Shown in pieces: positions 7,458 through 15,600 of a DNA stretch of 64,000 bases (positions are counted from its first letter, which is position 1; each line of letters opens with the position of its first letter). Both the position numbers and the translations under genes were made by a program. The DNA comes from Listeria monocytogenes. Lineage in GTDB: Bacteria; Bacillota; Bacilli; Lactobacillales; Listeriaceae. The notes below the pieces were generated by a model, which saw nothing but the letters and a program-made list of their open reading frames with translations, was not told the origin of the DNA and did not search any database. The DNA lies in NCBI RefSeq assembly GCF_013282665.1, contig NZ_CP054041.1, forward strand, positions 2,090,001 to 2,154,000, read 5' to 3'.

Positions 7458-8343
7458 CTATTCCCCATAAAAAATTAGCTACTTCGGCATCCACATCTGT
7501 ATTTTCATGGAGTTTACTATGAGCTGCATTCTTACCTGTGAATGTCTTTTCTTCGTAACTTGCGGCTTGACCGTCGAAAATAAATTTGCCAGATAAGGCG
7601 CTCGCGACAGAAACACTACCATCGCTTTTTGTTCCGTTTAATGTATCACCTGCAATATTTAAAACGTGTAAATTAGTAGGGATTTTTTGTTTGTTTTTAA
7701 TAAATTCGCTATAACGGTCTGAAGCTTGTTTCGGACCAGAATCTGTAAGATCATAAGCTGTCACACCATCATCACCAATCACTAGTCCGTTAAGCGGAGA
7801 GCCAATTAAGACAAGTTTTTCGAGAACAGGATAGGCTTTGTCACTACCGACTTTTTCAATGTAGCTCGTTAAACTAACGCCACCCATGGAATGTCCGACA
7901 GCATCAACTTTTTCAATATGATAATTGTTTTTTAGCTCTTTCATTACATTTTGAATCCATTGTGCTTGATTGACCATTGAGCTTTTATTATCTTTAAAAA
8001 TAACTTGAATAGAAGGATTATGACTGAATTTATCGTAATCTCCTTCTGTTGTTACAGTTCCATCAGCCGCTACAGTCATAACAAGCGACTTTGTTATGTC
8101 TCCGTCTTCAGCAAGGCGATTAATCATACCGCCGAATGAATTAGCTGTTCCAGAATATCCATGAACAAAAAGGACCGGAACGGCAATTTCTGAAACAGGT
8201 TTTTTTGCTTTTTCCGTCGTTTTATCTGCTGTTACAGTAGGTTCTTTAGCTGCTTTTTTAGTAGGTTCAAATTGAAGGAAAATTATCCAGAAGCCAGCAA
8301 TTATAATAGCTAATGCGATAATTAAAATAATTATTTTTTTCAT
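7444..8343 (-). CDS. membrane-anchored DUF915 alpha/beta hydrolase (second of tandem pair)
   Basis: A 299-residue protein with one N-terminal hydrophobic anchor (residues about 3-22), then an extracytoplasmic alpha/beta hydrolase domain of the DUF915 cell-surface hydrolase group. VLFVHGYSGT forms the oxyanion loop and GHSMGG holds the nucleophilic serine. The acidic residue probably lies in the GDTLNGTKSDGSV stretch and the catalytic histidine in AAHSKLHEN near the end. The start at 8343 rather than 8352 is chosen because AAAGGA is then 8 bases away. It follows its paralogue by about 20 bases. Substrate is unknown; an esterase or lipase-like role is inferred. Confidence 0.88.
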   Translation of the reverse strand: MKKIIILIIALAIIIAGFWIIFLQFEPTKKAAKEPTVTADKTTEKAKKPVSEIAVPVLFVHGYSGTANSFGGMINRLAEDGDITKSLVMTVAADGTVTTEGDYDKFSHNPSIQVIFKDNKSSMVNQAQWIQNVMKELKNNYHIEKVDAVGHSMGGVSLTSYIEKVGSDKAYPVLEKLVLIGSPLNGLVIGDDGVTAYDLTDSGPKQASDRYSEFIKNKQKIPTNLHVLNIAGDTLNGTKSDGSVSVASALSGKFIFDGQAASYEEKTFTGKNAAHSKLHENTDVDAEVANFLWGIEKVD

Positions 8344-8363
8344 TCGAAACATCCTTTAATTAT

Positions 8364-9185
8364 TTATTTCGCGTCCCATAAAAATTGGCCAACATACTTA
8401 TCCACAGCAGTAGATTCATGCATACTACTGTGAGTAGCTTTTGGTCCTTTAATGACATGTGTTGTCACTTTTTGGTGTACAAATAATTTTTCGCCATATA
8501 AAACACTATCTAATTTCACTTCACCATCACTGTTTGAACCATCTTCCAAATTACCACCGATAATCATAATTTCTGTATTATCTGGCAAAACTTTTGCCAT
8601 TTTTTCGGCGAATTTAGCATGAACATTATTGGCGTTTTTAATATCGACCTGCTGATCGCCATTCACATATTCTTCCGGATAAAACGGAACGGCAAGAAAG
8701 ACAATTTTATTTACTTGTGGATAGGACTTGTTTTTTTCATAACTAGCTAAATACGAAACCCAAGCGCCGCCACCCATGGAATGACCCACTGCATTGAATT
8801 TTTTTATGGCATAGTTCTGTTGTAAATAAGACATCACTTTTTTTGTCCACATAGATTGTTGGGGAAGTGTTGCTCGATTATCTTCAAAAACAATATTGAT
8901 AAGTGGATTTTTTTCCTTTTTATTATAAGTTCCTGTAGTAGAAATTTCTCCGTCTGGGCTTACATTTACCGTTAATGACTCTGTACCCCAATGATACTTT
9001 TGGTCAAAGCGACGTATCATTCCGTGAAGCGAGCGATCTGTCCCGCGGTAGCCATGAATAAAAATGGTTGGAATGGAATCATTGGCTGCTTTTGGATACA
9101 TCGTGTTAATGGATAGTAATATAAAAATAGCTCCAACTAAACAACCTAATGGTAAGATAATGGAGAAGAACACGCGCTTTAGCAT
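8364..9185 (-). CDS. membrane-anchored DUF915 alpha/beta hydrolase (first of tandem pair)
   Basis: A 273-residue paralogue of the downstream gene with the same architecture: N-terminal hydrophobic segment (residues about 5-27), TIFIHGYRGTDRSLHGMI near 40, GHSMGGGAW with the nucleophilic serine, a GGNLEDGSNSDGEV acidic loop and a THSSMHES catalytic histidine region. AAAGGGG lies nine bases before the ATG. The two genes form one operon and probably arose by tandem duplication, since they align end to end. They are clearly diverged in residues around the active site, which suggests different substrates. Confidence 0.88.
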   Translation of the reverse strand: MLKRVFFSIILPLGCLVGAIFILLSINTMYPKAANDSIPTIFIHGYRGTDRSLHGMIRRFDQKYHWGTESLTVNVSPDGEISTTGTYNKKEKNPLINIVFEDNRATLPQQSMWTKKVMSYLQQNYAIKKFNAVGHSMGGGAWVSYLASYEKNKSYPQVNKIVFLAVPFYPEEYVNGDQQVDIKNANNVHAKFAEKMAKVLPDNTEIMIIGGNLEDGSNSDGEVKLDSVLYGEKLFVHQKVTTHVIKGPKATHSSMHESTAVDKYVGQFLWDAK

Positions 9186-9342
9186 TATTGTACGCCCCTT
9201 TAAAATTTGTTATGAACAAATTATACATTTTTTTTAAGGAAAACGCACGATTGGTCTACTTTTTCTACTAATTTAATAGTTTATTCTCGTGAACACATAT
9301 AGTATACTGGAAAAATAAGCGAAGAAACGGAGGCATATTTAA

Positions 9343-9801
9343 ATGATTAAACGAACTGGTGAGATAGTACTCGCTATTATTGGTCTTATTTTAAGTGTAA
9401 TTGCACAGGCATTTATTGCTGTTATAGGTCTATTAATGATAAGTGGTTCAAAAGGCAGAGAGGGTCTGGCAACATTCTACAATAATTACTACAAAACAAT
9501 GACAGAATGGGAAATTCCGAAAAAAGAGATTCCTGATCCTGACCGTGTACTAGATTTTGTGCAAACATTGTCTTGGACAGCATTAACTGGGGGCTTAATC
9601 ACAATTGTTCTTGGTGGGTTTGGTATTTACTACATATTAAAAAATAAAAAACCAGTTTTTGCTGGATACTTATTTTTAGCAGCGGGTATTGTATCGTTAC
9701 TTTCTACCGCACTTATTACTTTTATTCCTGCTTTACTACTGGTAGTCACCGCAATACTTTGTTTTGTTCGTAAACCAAAAAGTACATTTTCTGGATTATA
9801 A
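9343..9801 (+). CDS. small membrane protein, DUF4064-like
   Basis: A 152-residue protein with an N-terminal hydrophobic helix (about 8-33), a polar stretch with NNYYKTMTEWEIPKKEIPDPDRV, and three further hydrophobic segments before a basic C-terminus. The layout resembles DUF4064 membrane proteins of Firmicutes. An ACGGAGG precedes the ATG and a perfect hairpin follows the stop. Function is unknown. The helix-polar-helices arrangement suggests a loop on one side of the membrane, but no catalytic residues are evident. Confidence 0.75.
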   Translation: MIKRTGEIVLAIIGLILSVIAQAFIAVIGLLMISGSKGREGLATFYNNYYKTMTEWEIPKKEIPDPDRVLDFVQTLSWTALTGGLITIVLGGFGIYYILKNKKPVFAGYLFLAAGIVSLLSTALITFIPALLLVVTAILCFVRKPKSTFSGL

Positions 9802-9810
9802 TTTTCGTAG

Positions 9811-9839
9811 CGAGTTTGAATTATTCAAACTCGTTTTTT
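9811..9839 (+). terminator. terminator after the DUF4064-like gene
   Basis: CGAGTTTGAA (9811-9820) pairs with TTCAAACTCG (9824-9833), a perfect stem with a three-base loop, followed by a T-run. Confidence 0.9.
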
Positions 9840-9865
9840 GTTTTATTTCTTCTTTTTTAGGGAAT
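9840..9865 (+). promoter_or_regulatory. SigmaB promoter of the 77-residue gene
   Basis: GTTT (9840-9843), 16 bases, GGGAAT (9860-9865), about 33 bases before the ATG. This is an excellent match to the Listeria SigmaB consensus, and I recall this locus as SigmaB-dependent. Confidence 0.75.
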
Positions 9866-9897
9866 AAAATACTGGATTTCAAGAGGAGGTTGATAGT

Positions 9898-10131
9898 ATG
9901 AAAAATAAAGTAGGAATTATTGCCGGAGCGGTCGGCGCCGTCGCTGGAGTTATAGCCTGTGCAGCAATATATGTGGTGAAAAAGCAACAGCCGCCTACCC
10001 CTTTTGATGAGGTAAACGATATTCGGACGCGTTACGAGGACAAAGAAATTTCAGAAACAGAGCTGGAAGAAAACAACATGATTTCAGAAGGTGGCGTTTC
10101 ATCTATTCAATATGAAGAAAAAGTAAAATAA
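9898..10131 (+). CDS. small membrane-anchored protein, SigmaB-type promoter
   Basis: A 77-residue protein with an alanine/glycine-rich N-terminal transmembrane helix (residues about 5-26, GIIAGAVGAVAGVIACAAIYVV) and an acidic cytoplasmic-type tail (FDEVNDIRTRYEDKEISETELEEN). AGAGGAGG lies nine bases before the ATG. The preceding SigmaB-type promoter predicts induction by general stress. No homologous family with known function is recognised; a small stress-induced membrane protein is the most that can be said. Confidence 0.8.
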   Translation: MKNKVGIIAGAVGAVAGVIACAAIYVVKKQQPPTPFDEVNDIRTRYEDKEISETELEENNMISEGGVSSIQYEEKVK

Positions 10132-10149
10132 TGAAAATGCAGTTTGTAT

Positions 10150-10179
10150 CTTGTTTTATGCGAGAACAAGCTGTTTTTT
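10150..10179 (+). terminator. probable terminator after the 77-residue gene
   Basis: CTTGTT (10150-10155) pairs with AACAAG (10165-10170), followed shortly by six T. The stem is short but the position is right. Confidence 0.55.
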
Positions 10180-10240
10180 GTTTGAAAAACACTGCTTATT
10201 GTCATAGATATGTGTTATCCTTTAGTTAGACAATAGGACT

Positions 10241-10310
10241 CAAGTTGTAGGTGAATTTCCTTCTACAGTGGGTTCTTATACTTGATACATAGCGTTATGA
10301 TAGGTACAGT
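10241..10310 (+). promoter_or_regulatory. dyad and promoter region of the LiaIH-like operon
   Basis: TTGATA (10282-10287), 17 bases, TACAGT (10305-10310) is a plausible SigmaA promoter 48 bases before the gene. Just upstream, CAAGT/ACTTG (10241-10245, 10280-10284) encloses TGTAG/CTACA (10246-10250, 10263-10267). A second possible promoter, TTGAAA-N17-TAGATA at 10182-10210, would instead place the dyad in a 5' leader. Regulation by a LiaR-type response regulator is inferred from the genes, not from a confirmed box. Confidence 0.5.
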
Positions 10311-10358
10311 AATAAAAGAAAATATATCAGCTACATTTGGAAGTTAGGAGGTAGGCGT

Positions 10359-10673
10359 ATGAGAGCAATATTGATTGGCGTATTAATAATTTTACTAATT
10401 GCGATGATACTTATAGTCTTATTGCCAGCGATACTAGCAACAATTGGTGCAGTGCTCGGCTTTTGGTCACTTAAGAAACTACTTGAAGCAAGGTCTGTAG
10501 GTGAAAAAGTTATTTATGGAGTTCTAATTGGCGTTGGTGCCTTAATAATTCTAGCTAACTTAAAAGGAATTCTGGTTGTTGTAATTATCGGAGCAATCAT
10601 TTACTTCCTAACTAGAAATAAAAATAAACCAAGAAAAAACGATGACGTATTCGACTACCCATACAATAAATAA
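10359..10673 (+). CDS. LiaI-like small membrane protein
   Basis: A 104-residue protein with three hydrophobic segments (about 3-33, 51-66, 68-84) and a short polar tail ending in an Asn/Lys/Asp/Tyr-rich stretch. It is directly followed by a PspA/LiaH-type coiled-coil protein (15-base gap). In B. subtilis the small membrane protein LiaI docks the PspA-like LiaH to the membrane under cell-wall stress, so an anchoring role is inferred here. Sequence similarity to LiaI itself is not obvious; the call rests on size, topology and partner. Confidence 0.7.
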   Translation: MRAILIGVLIILLIAMILIVLLPAILATIGAVLGFWSLKKLLEARSVGEKVIYGVLIGVGALIILANLKGILVVVIIGAIIYFLTRNKNKPRKNDDVFDYPYNK

Positions 10674-10688
10674 TTGGAGGAGAAAAAA

Positions 10689-11534
10689 ATGGCAAACCTT
10701 TTTGAAAAAATGAAACAATGGAATAAAGAAGTTAGTGAAAAAATCGAGAAACGTGAAGAAAAACGTCGTAATTCAGTAAGTTACTATATGGATAAAACAA
10801 AACAAGAAATGAAAGACGCTGAACGCATGGTAGAAAAACAACGCGAACTAAAATCTCTTTTCTACAAAGAATATAAAGAGATGGAAGTGTATGTTGAAAA
10901 ACGTCGTCACCAAGCAGAAATTGCCAAAGAAGCTGGTGAAACAAAACTTGCTGATTTCGCTTTAGAAGAAGTGGCTCAATATGAACAACAACTTGAAGCT
11001 ACGAAAGGACACTACGAACAAGCGTCCGAACAACTGGAAAAATTAGAACTACGCATGCACGAAATGCGCTTAAAATGGAAAAATCTTAAAACACAACATT
11101 TAGCTGAAATGGCTGAAAAAAATGCTACCGAGACATCCGAAAAAATGGACAAAGTTATTCATGATATGAGCTGGGGTAGTGTTAGCGACTACCATGAAGC
11201 ACAAAAACAACGCGATTTAGCGGAAGAAGCAGAGAAGAAAGCAGATATGAGTAAAGAACTTTCTCAATCCTTTGATGATCTAATGGACGAACTAGAAAAG
11301 AAAACAAAGAAAAGTAAAGAAATCATCAAAGATAAAGCACAAAACTTTACAACAATGGTAGATGAAATTATTGAACGCGAAAAACAAAATTTCAAAAAAA
11401 CAGAAAAAGCTTCTATAGAAGACCAATTAAATGAACTTGAAAAAGAAGCTGCAAAAGAAAAACCAAAAGAAGATAAAGAAGTATTAATTCCAGAACTAGA
11501 GAAAAAAGAAGAAGAAAACGAAACAGATAAATAA
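10689..11534 (+). CDS. PspA/IM30-family coiled-coil protein, LiaH-like
   Basis: A 281-residue, highly charged, nearly all-helical protein. Residues about 30-160 follow the PspA/LiaH pattern: KTKQEMKDAERMVEKQ, then VEKRRHQAEIAKEAGETKLA and LEKLELRMHEMRLKWKNL. The family forms membrane-protecting oligomers during envelope stress. The start was set to the ATG at 10689 since GGAGG lies at 10677-10681; the longer frame starting at a TTG would overlap it. Beyond the PspA core is an extended Lys/Glu-rich tail not usual in LiaH. It is the second gene of the LiaI-like operon and ends at a 24-base palindrome. I recall this pair as LiaR-responsive in L. monocytogenes. Confidence 0.75.
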   Translation: MANLFEKMKQWNKEVSEKIEKREEKRRNSVSYYMDKTKQEMKDAERMVEKQRELKSLFYKEYKEMEVYVEKRRHQAEIAKEAGETKLADFALEEVAQYEQQLEATKGHYEQASEQLEKLELRMHEMRLKWKNLKTQHLAEMAEKNATETSEKMDKVIHDMSWGSVSDYHEAQKQRDLAEEAEKKADMSKELSQSFDDLMDELEKKTKKSKEIIKDKAQNFTTMVDEIIEREKQNFKKTEKASIEDQLNELEKEAAKEKPKEDKEVLIPELEKKEEENETDK

Positions 11535-11542
11535 AATTAACT

Positions 11543-11566
11543 AGCGCAGAATAATTATTCTGCGCT
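11543..11566 (+). terminator. palindromic terminator after the LiaH-like gene
   Basis: A perfect 24-base inverted repeat without spacer (AGCGCAGAATAA and its complement), followed by an interrupted T-tract. Confidence 0.8.
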
Positions 11567-11580
11567 TTCTTTATAACTAA

Positions 11581-11616
11581 AAGCTACGGCCTTCTATATA
11601 CGCTTGTAGCTTTTTT
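11581..11616 (+). terminator. second terminator before nagA
   Basis: AAGCTAC (11581-11587) pairs with GTAGCTT (11606-11612), followed by a T-run. It stacks with the palindrome just upstream as a back-up. Confidence 0.75.
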
Positions 11617-11656
11617 GGTTATTTTACTTTTTTTCGGGTAAATAGGAAAAGATAAG

Positions 11657-11684
11657 TTGCATTTTGACAGATACATGCTATAAT
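11657..11684 (+). promoter_or_regulatory. SigmaA promoter of nagABR
   Basis: TTGCAT (11657-11662), 16 bases, TATAAT (11679-11684). It abuts the NagR-type operator. Confidence 0.75.
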
Positions 11685-11702
11685 AATTGGTATAGACCGA
11701 TT
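11685..11702 (+). promoter_or_regulatory. NagR/DasR-type operator
   Basis: AATTGGTATAGACCGATT is an imperfect palindrome (7 of 9 positions) close to the dre consensus TGGTCTAGACCA bound by NagR/YvoA/DasR. It begins directly after the -10 element, so binding should block initiation. Confidence 0.75.
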
Positions 11703-11722
11703 TAACAAGGAGGCAATATGTA

Positions 11723-12856
11723 ATGACTAATAAAGTAATTACTAACGCTACAATTTATACTGGTAAAGGTGTTCTAGAAAAAGCTTTCGTACGTTTTGAT
11801 AAACAAATTTTAGAAGTTGGCTCGATGACTGATTTTAAAGCGGACAAAGCAGAAGAAGTAATAGATGCAAAAGGACAAAAACTTGTTCCAGGTTTCATTG
11901 ATGTTCATTCTCACGGTGGTTATAGTTTTGATGCAATGGACGCAGATTCAGAAGCGCTTAGAAAACAAGTGAATGGAATGTTAAATGAAGGGATTACTAC
12001 TTATTTCCCAACAACGATGACACAATCACATGAAAATATTGAAAAAGCGTTAAAAGTTATTAATGAAGTCGCTCAAACAGAACCTGTTATTGGCGGGATT
12101 CATTTGGAAGGTCCATTTGTTTCTAAAGTCTTCAAAGGAGCACAACCAGAAGAATATATTCAAGCACCTGACTTAGAACTTTTCAAAAAATGGTTTGATA
12201 TTTCTGGTGGTTTAATTAAATTAGTCACATATGCTCCAGAACACGATACTTCTGCTGATTTTGAAAATTTGTGTTTCGAACTAGGAGTTGTTCCAAGTAT
12301 TGGTCACTCTAATGATGTGCGCGAACATTTGAAAACAAGTAAAGCGACACATGCGACACATTTATATAATGCATGTCACCGCATGACACACCGTGAGCCA
12401 GGCGTTCCGGGTCATGTTTTACTAGAACGCGGTATTAATGCAGAATTAATCGTTGATGGTATTCACGTTCATCCTGATATGGTTAAATTAGCCTATCAAA
12501 TGAAAGGACCAGAACATTTATGTATTATTACTGACTCGATGCGAGCAAAAGGTATGCCAGAAGGGAAATCAGAACTTGGCGGCCAAACAGTTATCGTGAA
12601 AGATAAACAAGCTCGTTTAGAAGATGGAACATTAGCTGGAAGCGTACTTACTTATGACGACGGTTTCCGCAACATGATTAAATTTACTGGATGCTCGGTA
12701 GAAGAAGCGGTTCTTATGTCTTCTGGAAACCAAGCACGCGAATTTAATTTAACACAAAAAGGTGCAATCGAGGCTGGTAAGGATGCAGATTTCAACTTAC
12801 TAGACGAAGATTTACACATTACAGCAACTTATTCATTCGGAAAAAAACATTCTTGA
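11723..12856 (+). CDS. nagA: N-acetylglucosamine-6-phosphate deacetylase
   Basis: Removes acetate from GlcNAc-6-phosphate in cytosolic amino-sugar catabolism and in recycling of cell-wall sugars. The 377-residue protein has the amidohydrolase metal motif DVHSHGG (His62, His64), GIHLEGPF, SIGHSND, THLYNA and the catalytic aspartate region ITDSMRAKG. It heads the nagA-nagB-nagR operon (16-base gaps). The start is ATG at 11723; five bases upstream lies an ATG-TAA minimal frame at 11718-11723 that overlaps it. Repression by NagR is predicted from the operator upstream and relieved by glucosamine-6-phosphate or GlcNAc-6-phosphate. Confidence 0.96.
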   Translation: MTNKVITNATIYTGKGVLEKAFVRFDKQILEVGSMTDFKADKAEEVIDAKGQKLVPGFIDVHSHGGYSFDAMDADSEALRKQVNGMLNEGITTYFPTTMTQSHENIEKALKVINEVAQTEPVIGGIHLEGPFVSKVFKGAQPEEYIQAPDLELFKKWFDISGGLIKLVTYAPEHDTSADFENLCFELGVVPSIGHSNDVREHLKTSKATHATHLYNACHRMTHREPGVPGHVLLERGINAELIVDGIHVHPDMVKLAYQMKGPEHLCIITDSMRAKGMPEGKSELGGQTVIVKDKQARLEDGTLAGSVLTYDDGFRNMIKFTGCSVEEAVLMSSGNQAREFNLTQKGAIEAGKDADFNLLDEDLHITATYSFGKKHS

Positions 12857-12871
12857 GAGGAAGATAATAAA

Positions 12872-13576
12872 ATGCAACTTATCACAACTGAAAATAAATT
12901 AGCAGGATCCCAAAAAGCGTTGGAAATCATCGAAAAAGGCATTACATCAGGTGAAGTAAATACACTTGGTCTAGCAACTGGTAGCACACCAGAAACACTT
13001 TATGCAGAGCTTGTAAAAAGTGATGTTGACACAAAAAATATAACGACAACGAACTTAGATGAATATGTAGGTCTTGCGGCAAACGACCCAAACAGTTATC
13101 ATTACTATATGAACGAATTGTTATTCTCTAAAAAAGCATTTAAAGAAAGTTTCTTACCAAATGGTGAAGCGACGGATGCAGAAGCTGAATGCGCACGTTA
13201 TGAAGAAATTTTGTCTGAGCATCCAATTGATATTCAAGTGCTTGGAATTGGAACAAACGGACACATCGGTTTTAACGAACCGGGAACTTCTTTTGATTCA
13301 TTAACACACAAAGTCGTTTTAACAGATTCTACTCGTGAAGCCAATAAACGCTTTTTCGAAAGAGAAGAAGATGTACCGACACATGCTTATTCTATGGGAA
13401 TTAAATCCATCATGAATGCGAAGAAAATTATCCTACTTGCTTTTGGTGAAAACAAAGCACAAGCAATCAAAGAAACTATTAAAGGACCTGTAGATGTGAA
13501 TTGTCCTGCTTCTGTACTTCAAAATCATCCAGATGTTACTGTGATTCTTGACAACGAGGCGGCGTCACTTCTATAA
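12872..13576 (+). CDS. nagB: glucosamine-6-phosphate deaminase
   Basis: Converts glucosamine-6-phosphate to fructose-6-phosphate and ammonia, feeding glycolysis. The 234-residue length matches the short monomeric Firmicute NagB type rather than the longer hexameric E. coli enzyme. Diagnostic segments are LATGSTPETLY near residue 25, NLDEYVGL near 65 and GIGTNGHIGFNEPG near 128. It follows nagA by 15 bases and uses the intermediate made by NagA. No unusual features. Confidence 0.96.
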   Translation: MQLITTENKLAGSQKALEIIEKGITSGEVNTLGLATGSTPETLYAELVKSDVDTKNITTTNLDEYVGLAANDPNSYHYYMNELLFSKKAFKESFLPNGEATDAEAECARYEEILSEHPIDIQVLGIGTNGHIGFNEPGTSFDSLTHKVVLTDSTREANKRFFEREEDVPTHAYSMGIKSIMNAKKIILLAFGENKAQAIKETIKGPVDVNCPASVLQNHPDVTVILDNEAASLL

Positions 13577-13591
13577 GAAGAGGGCGGGAAA

Positions 13592-14314
13592 ATGATCGAT
13601 AAACAATCAGGAATACCGATTTACATTCAGATTCAAAGTGAAATTAAAAAGAAAATGGAAGATGGCGTCTGGAAAGTTGGCACTTCTATTCCGGCTGAAC
13701 GTCAACTTGCCGAAATGTTCCATGTTAGCCGAATGACAGTAAGACAGGCCATTCAAGGATTAGTGGATGATAACATTTTGCAACGACGCGTTGGTGCTGG
13801 CACTTTTATTGCGGAAAAGAAATTAACGGAACGATTAGAAGCAGTTACGAGTTTTACCAATTTGATGTTACAAGAAGGGAAAATTCCTTCGACACGAATT
13901 GTATCGTACGGCATTCGTCCGGCTAGTACGCAAGAACAAGAAGCCTTACAACTACCAGAAAATAGCAACGTAATGAAAATTGAACGGATTCGTTACGGCG
14001 ATCGTGTGCCAATTCTTTACGAAGTTGCTGCCATTCCAGAAAAAATTGCTTCACTGCTTACAAAGGAAGACATTATGGATTCCCTTTATAAAGCGATTGA
14101 ATTAAAACTTGGACAAACAATTGGAGAAGCAGAACAAACGATGGAAGCTTCTTTAGTATCAGAAAAAATTGCGCCATATCTTGATGTGAAACTCGGATCG
14201 CCGGTGATGAAACTTAGGCAGGTTACAACGTTAGAAGACGGTCGACCATTTGAATTTACACGTTCTCAGTATGTAGGTAGTAGATTTCAATTTGTAGCTA
14301 GGATTAAACAATAA
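13592..14314 (+). CDS. nagR: GntR/HutC-family regulator of amino-sugar genes, NagR
   Basis: A 240-residue repressor. Residues about 8-70 are a GntR winged helix (IYIQIQSEIKKKMEDG, FHVSRMTVRQAIQGLVDDNILQRRVGAGTFI); the rest is the UTRA ligand-binding domain of the HutC/YvoA type. It closes the nagAB operon and is expected to bind the dre-like operator before nagA, which makes the operon autoregulated. The effector is probably glucosamine-6-phosphate or its acetylated form, as for B. subtilis NagR. A strong terminator follows immediately. Confidence 0.92.
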   Translation: MIDKQSGIPIYIQIQSEIKKKMEDGVWKVGTSIPAERQLAEMFHVSRMTVRQAIQGLVDDNILQRRVGAGTFIAEKKLTERLEAVTSFTNLMLQEGKIPSTRIVSYGIRPASTQEQEALQLPENSNVMKIERIRYGDRVPILYEVAAIPEKIASLLTKEDIMDSLYKAIELKLGQTIGEAEQTMEASLVSEKIAPYLDVKLGSPVMKLRQVTTLEDGRPFEFTRSQYVGSRFQFVARIKQ

Positions 14315-14354
14315 AAAAAGCTTGAGGCGGGATTTGTCTGCTTCAAGCTTTTTT
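14314..14354 (+). terminator. nagABR terminator
   Basis: AAAAGCTTGA (14316-14325) pairs with TCAAGCTTTT (14343-14352); one G-T pair extends the stem inward. T-run follows. Confidence 0.88.
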
Positions 14355-14432
14355 GTATAATGATTTTCGTTGTCTTTTGGTAAATAAAAAAGTATAATGA
14401 GATGAGTAAAAAATTTGCGGGGAGGACTAGCC

Positions 14433-15488
14433 GTGAGCTGGATGATTATATTGATATGTTTTGGCGCGTCCGTATTACTTACACCGCTAATTCGAAAAAT
14501 AGCTCTTTACTTTGATATTACAGATAAACCAGACCAACGTCGCATTAATATTAAACCAATTCCGAGTCTAGGTGGACTAGCAATATTTATCAGTTTCACG
14601 ATCGGAATGTTGTTACTTCCAATTGAAAACGAATTCTTATGGCCGCTTTTGATTGCGGCATTTGTCATGGTTTTGACTGGGTTATTAGATGATATTATCG
14701 AATTTAAAGCAAGATATAAATTAATCGGTCAAGTTACCGCTGCCTTTATTATTGTGTTTTGGGGTAACATTAGTATCGACTTTATCAACTTACCATTCGG
14801 TGGAGAAATCCATTTTGGCGTGTTAAGTATTCCGCTCACGATTATTTGGATTGTAGCCATTACGAACGCTATTAATTTAATTGATGGCTTGGACGGTCTT
14901 GCAGCAGGAGTTTCAACCATTGCGCTACTTACTATTTTAGGAATGGCGTTTATTATGGGAGATGCATTAGTAATTATGATAGCAAGCGTGTTAATCGCTG
15001 GGACACTTGGTTTCTTACCTTATAACTTCAATCCTGCAAAAATTTTCATGGGTGACACTGGCGCGCTATTCTTAGGTTTTATTATTTCCGTGTTATCTGT
15101 AATGGGATTCAAAAATGTTACGTTTATCTCTTTAATCGTACCAATTTTAATTTTAGGCGTACCGATTTCTGATACACTTTTTGCTATTATAAGGAGAATG
15201 GTAACAAAACAACCAATTGCGATGGCAGATAAGTCACATCTACATCATTGTTTATTACGACTAGGTTTTACGCATCGTCAAACGGTTATTTTGATTTATG
15301 CCATTGCCGCATTATTTTCGTTATTCGCCTTCATTTTCACGATGTCGACACTGTGGGGTTCGATGATTTTAATTGGTGTGCTACTCGTATTAATTGAAGT
15401 ATTGATTGAGACGCTTGGATTAGTAGGGAGCTCATATCGCCCATTACTTAATTTATTTAAACTAACAAAAGAAGAGAAAATAGATTAG
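14433..15488 (+). CDS. tagO: undecaprenyl-phosphate GlcNAc-1-phosphate transferase TagO/WecA type
   Basis: Integral membrane enzyme that transfers GlcNAc-1-phosphate to undecaprenyl phosphate, the first step of wall teichoic acid linkage-unit synthesis. The 351-residue protein has many transmembrane segments and the family's loops: ITDKPDQRRIN, LDDIIEFKARYKL, NLIDGLDGLAAG, NPAKIFMGDTGALFLGF and the histidine loop KSHLHHCLLRLG. The GTG at 14433 is chosen because GGGGAGGA lies six bases upstream; the longer frame from a TTG at 14415 would run through it. Listeria carries two TagO paralogues, and I recall this one as TagO1. Monocistronic. Confidence 0.92.
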   Translation: MSWMIILICFGASVLLTPLIRKIALYFDITDKPDQRRINIKPIPSLGGLAIFISFTIGMLLLPIENEFLWPLLIAAFVMVLTGLLDDIIEFKARYKLIGQVTAAFIIVFWGNISIDFINLPFGGEIHFGVLSIPLTIIWIVAITNAINLIDGLDGLAAGVSTIALLTILGMAFIMGDALVIMIASVLIAGTLGFLPYNFNPAKIFMGDTGALFLGFIISVLSVMGFKNVTFISLIVPILILGVPISDTLFAIIRRMVTKQPIAMADKSHLHHCLLRLGFTHRQTVILIYAIAALFSLFAFIFTMSTLWGSMILIGVLLVLIEVLIETLGLVGSSYRPLLNLFKLTKEEKID

Positions 15489-15520
15489 AGATTAGTCACA
15501 CAAAGGCTAGTCTCTTTTTT
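15488..15520 (+). terminator. tagO terminator
   Basis: GAGATTAG (15488-15495) pairs with CTAGTCTC (15507-15514) including one G-T pair, followed by six T. The stem begins at the stop codon. Confidence 0.85.
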
Positions 15521-15600
15521 ATGCCAAAATTCTTATTGAGTAACCACTCTTCTTGTGATACATTTATCAAGTAACGTTTTTGTAGAAATGAGGAGAAAAC

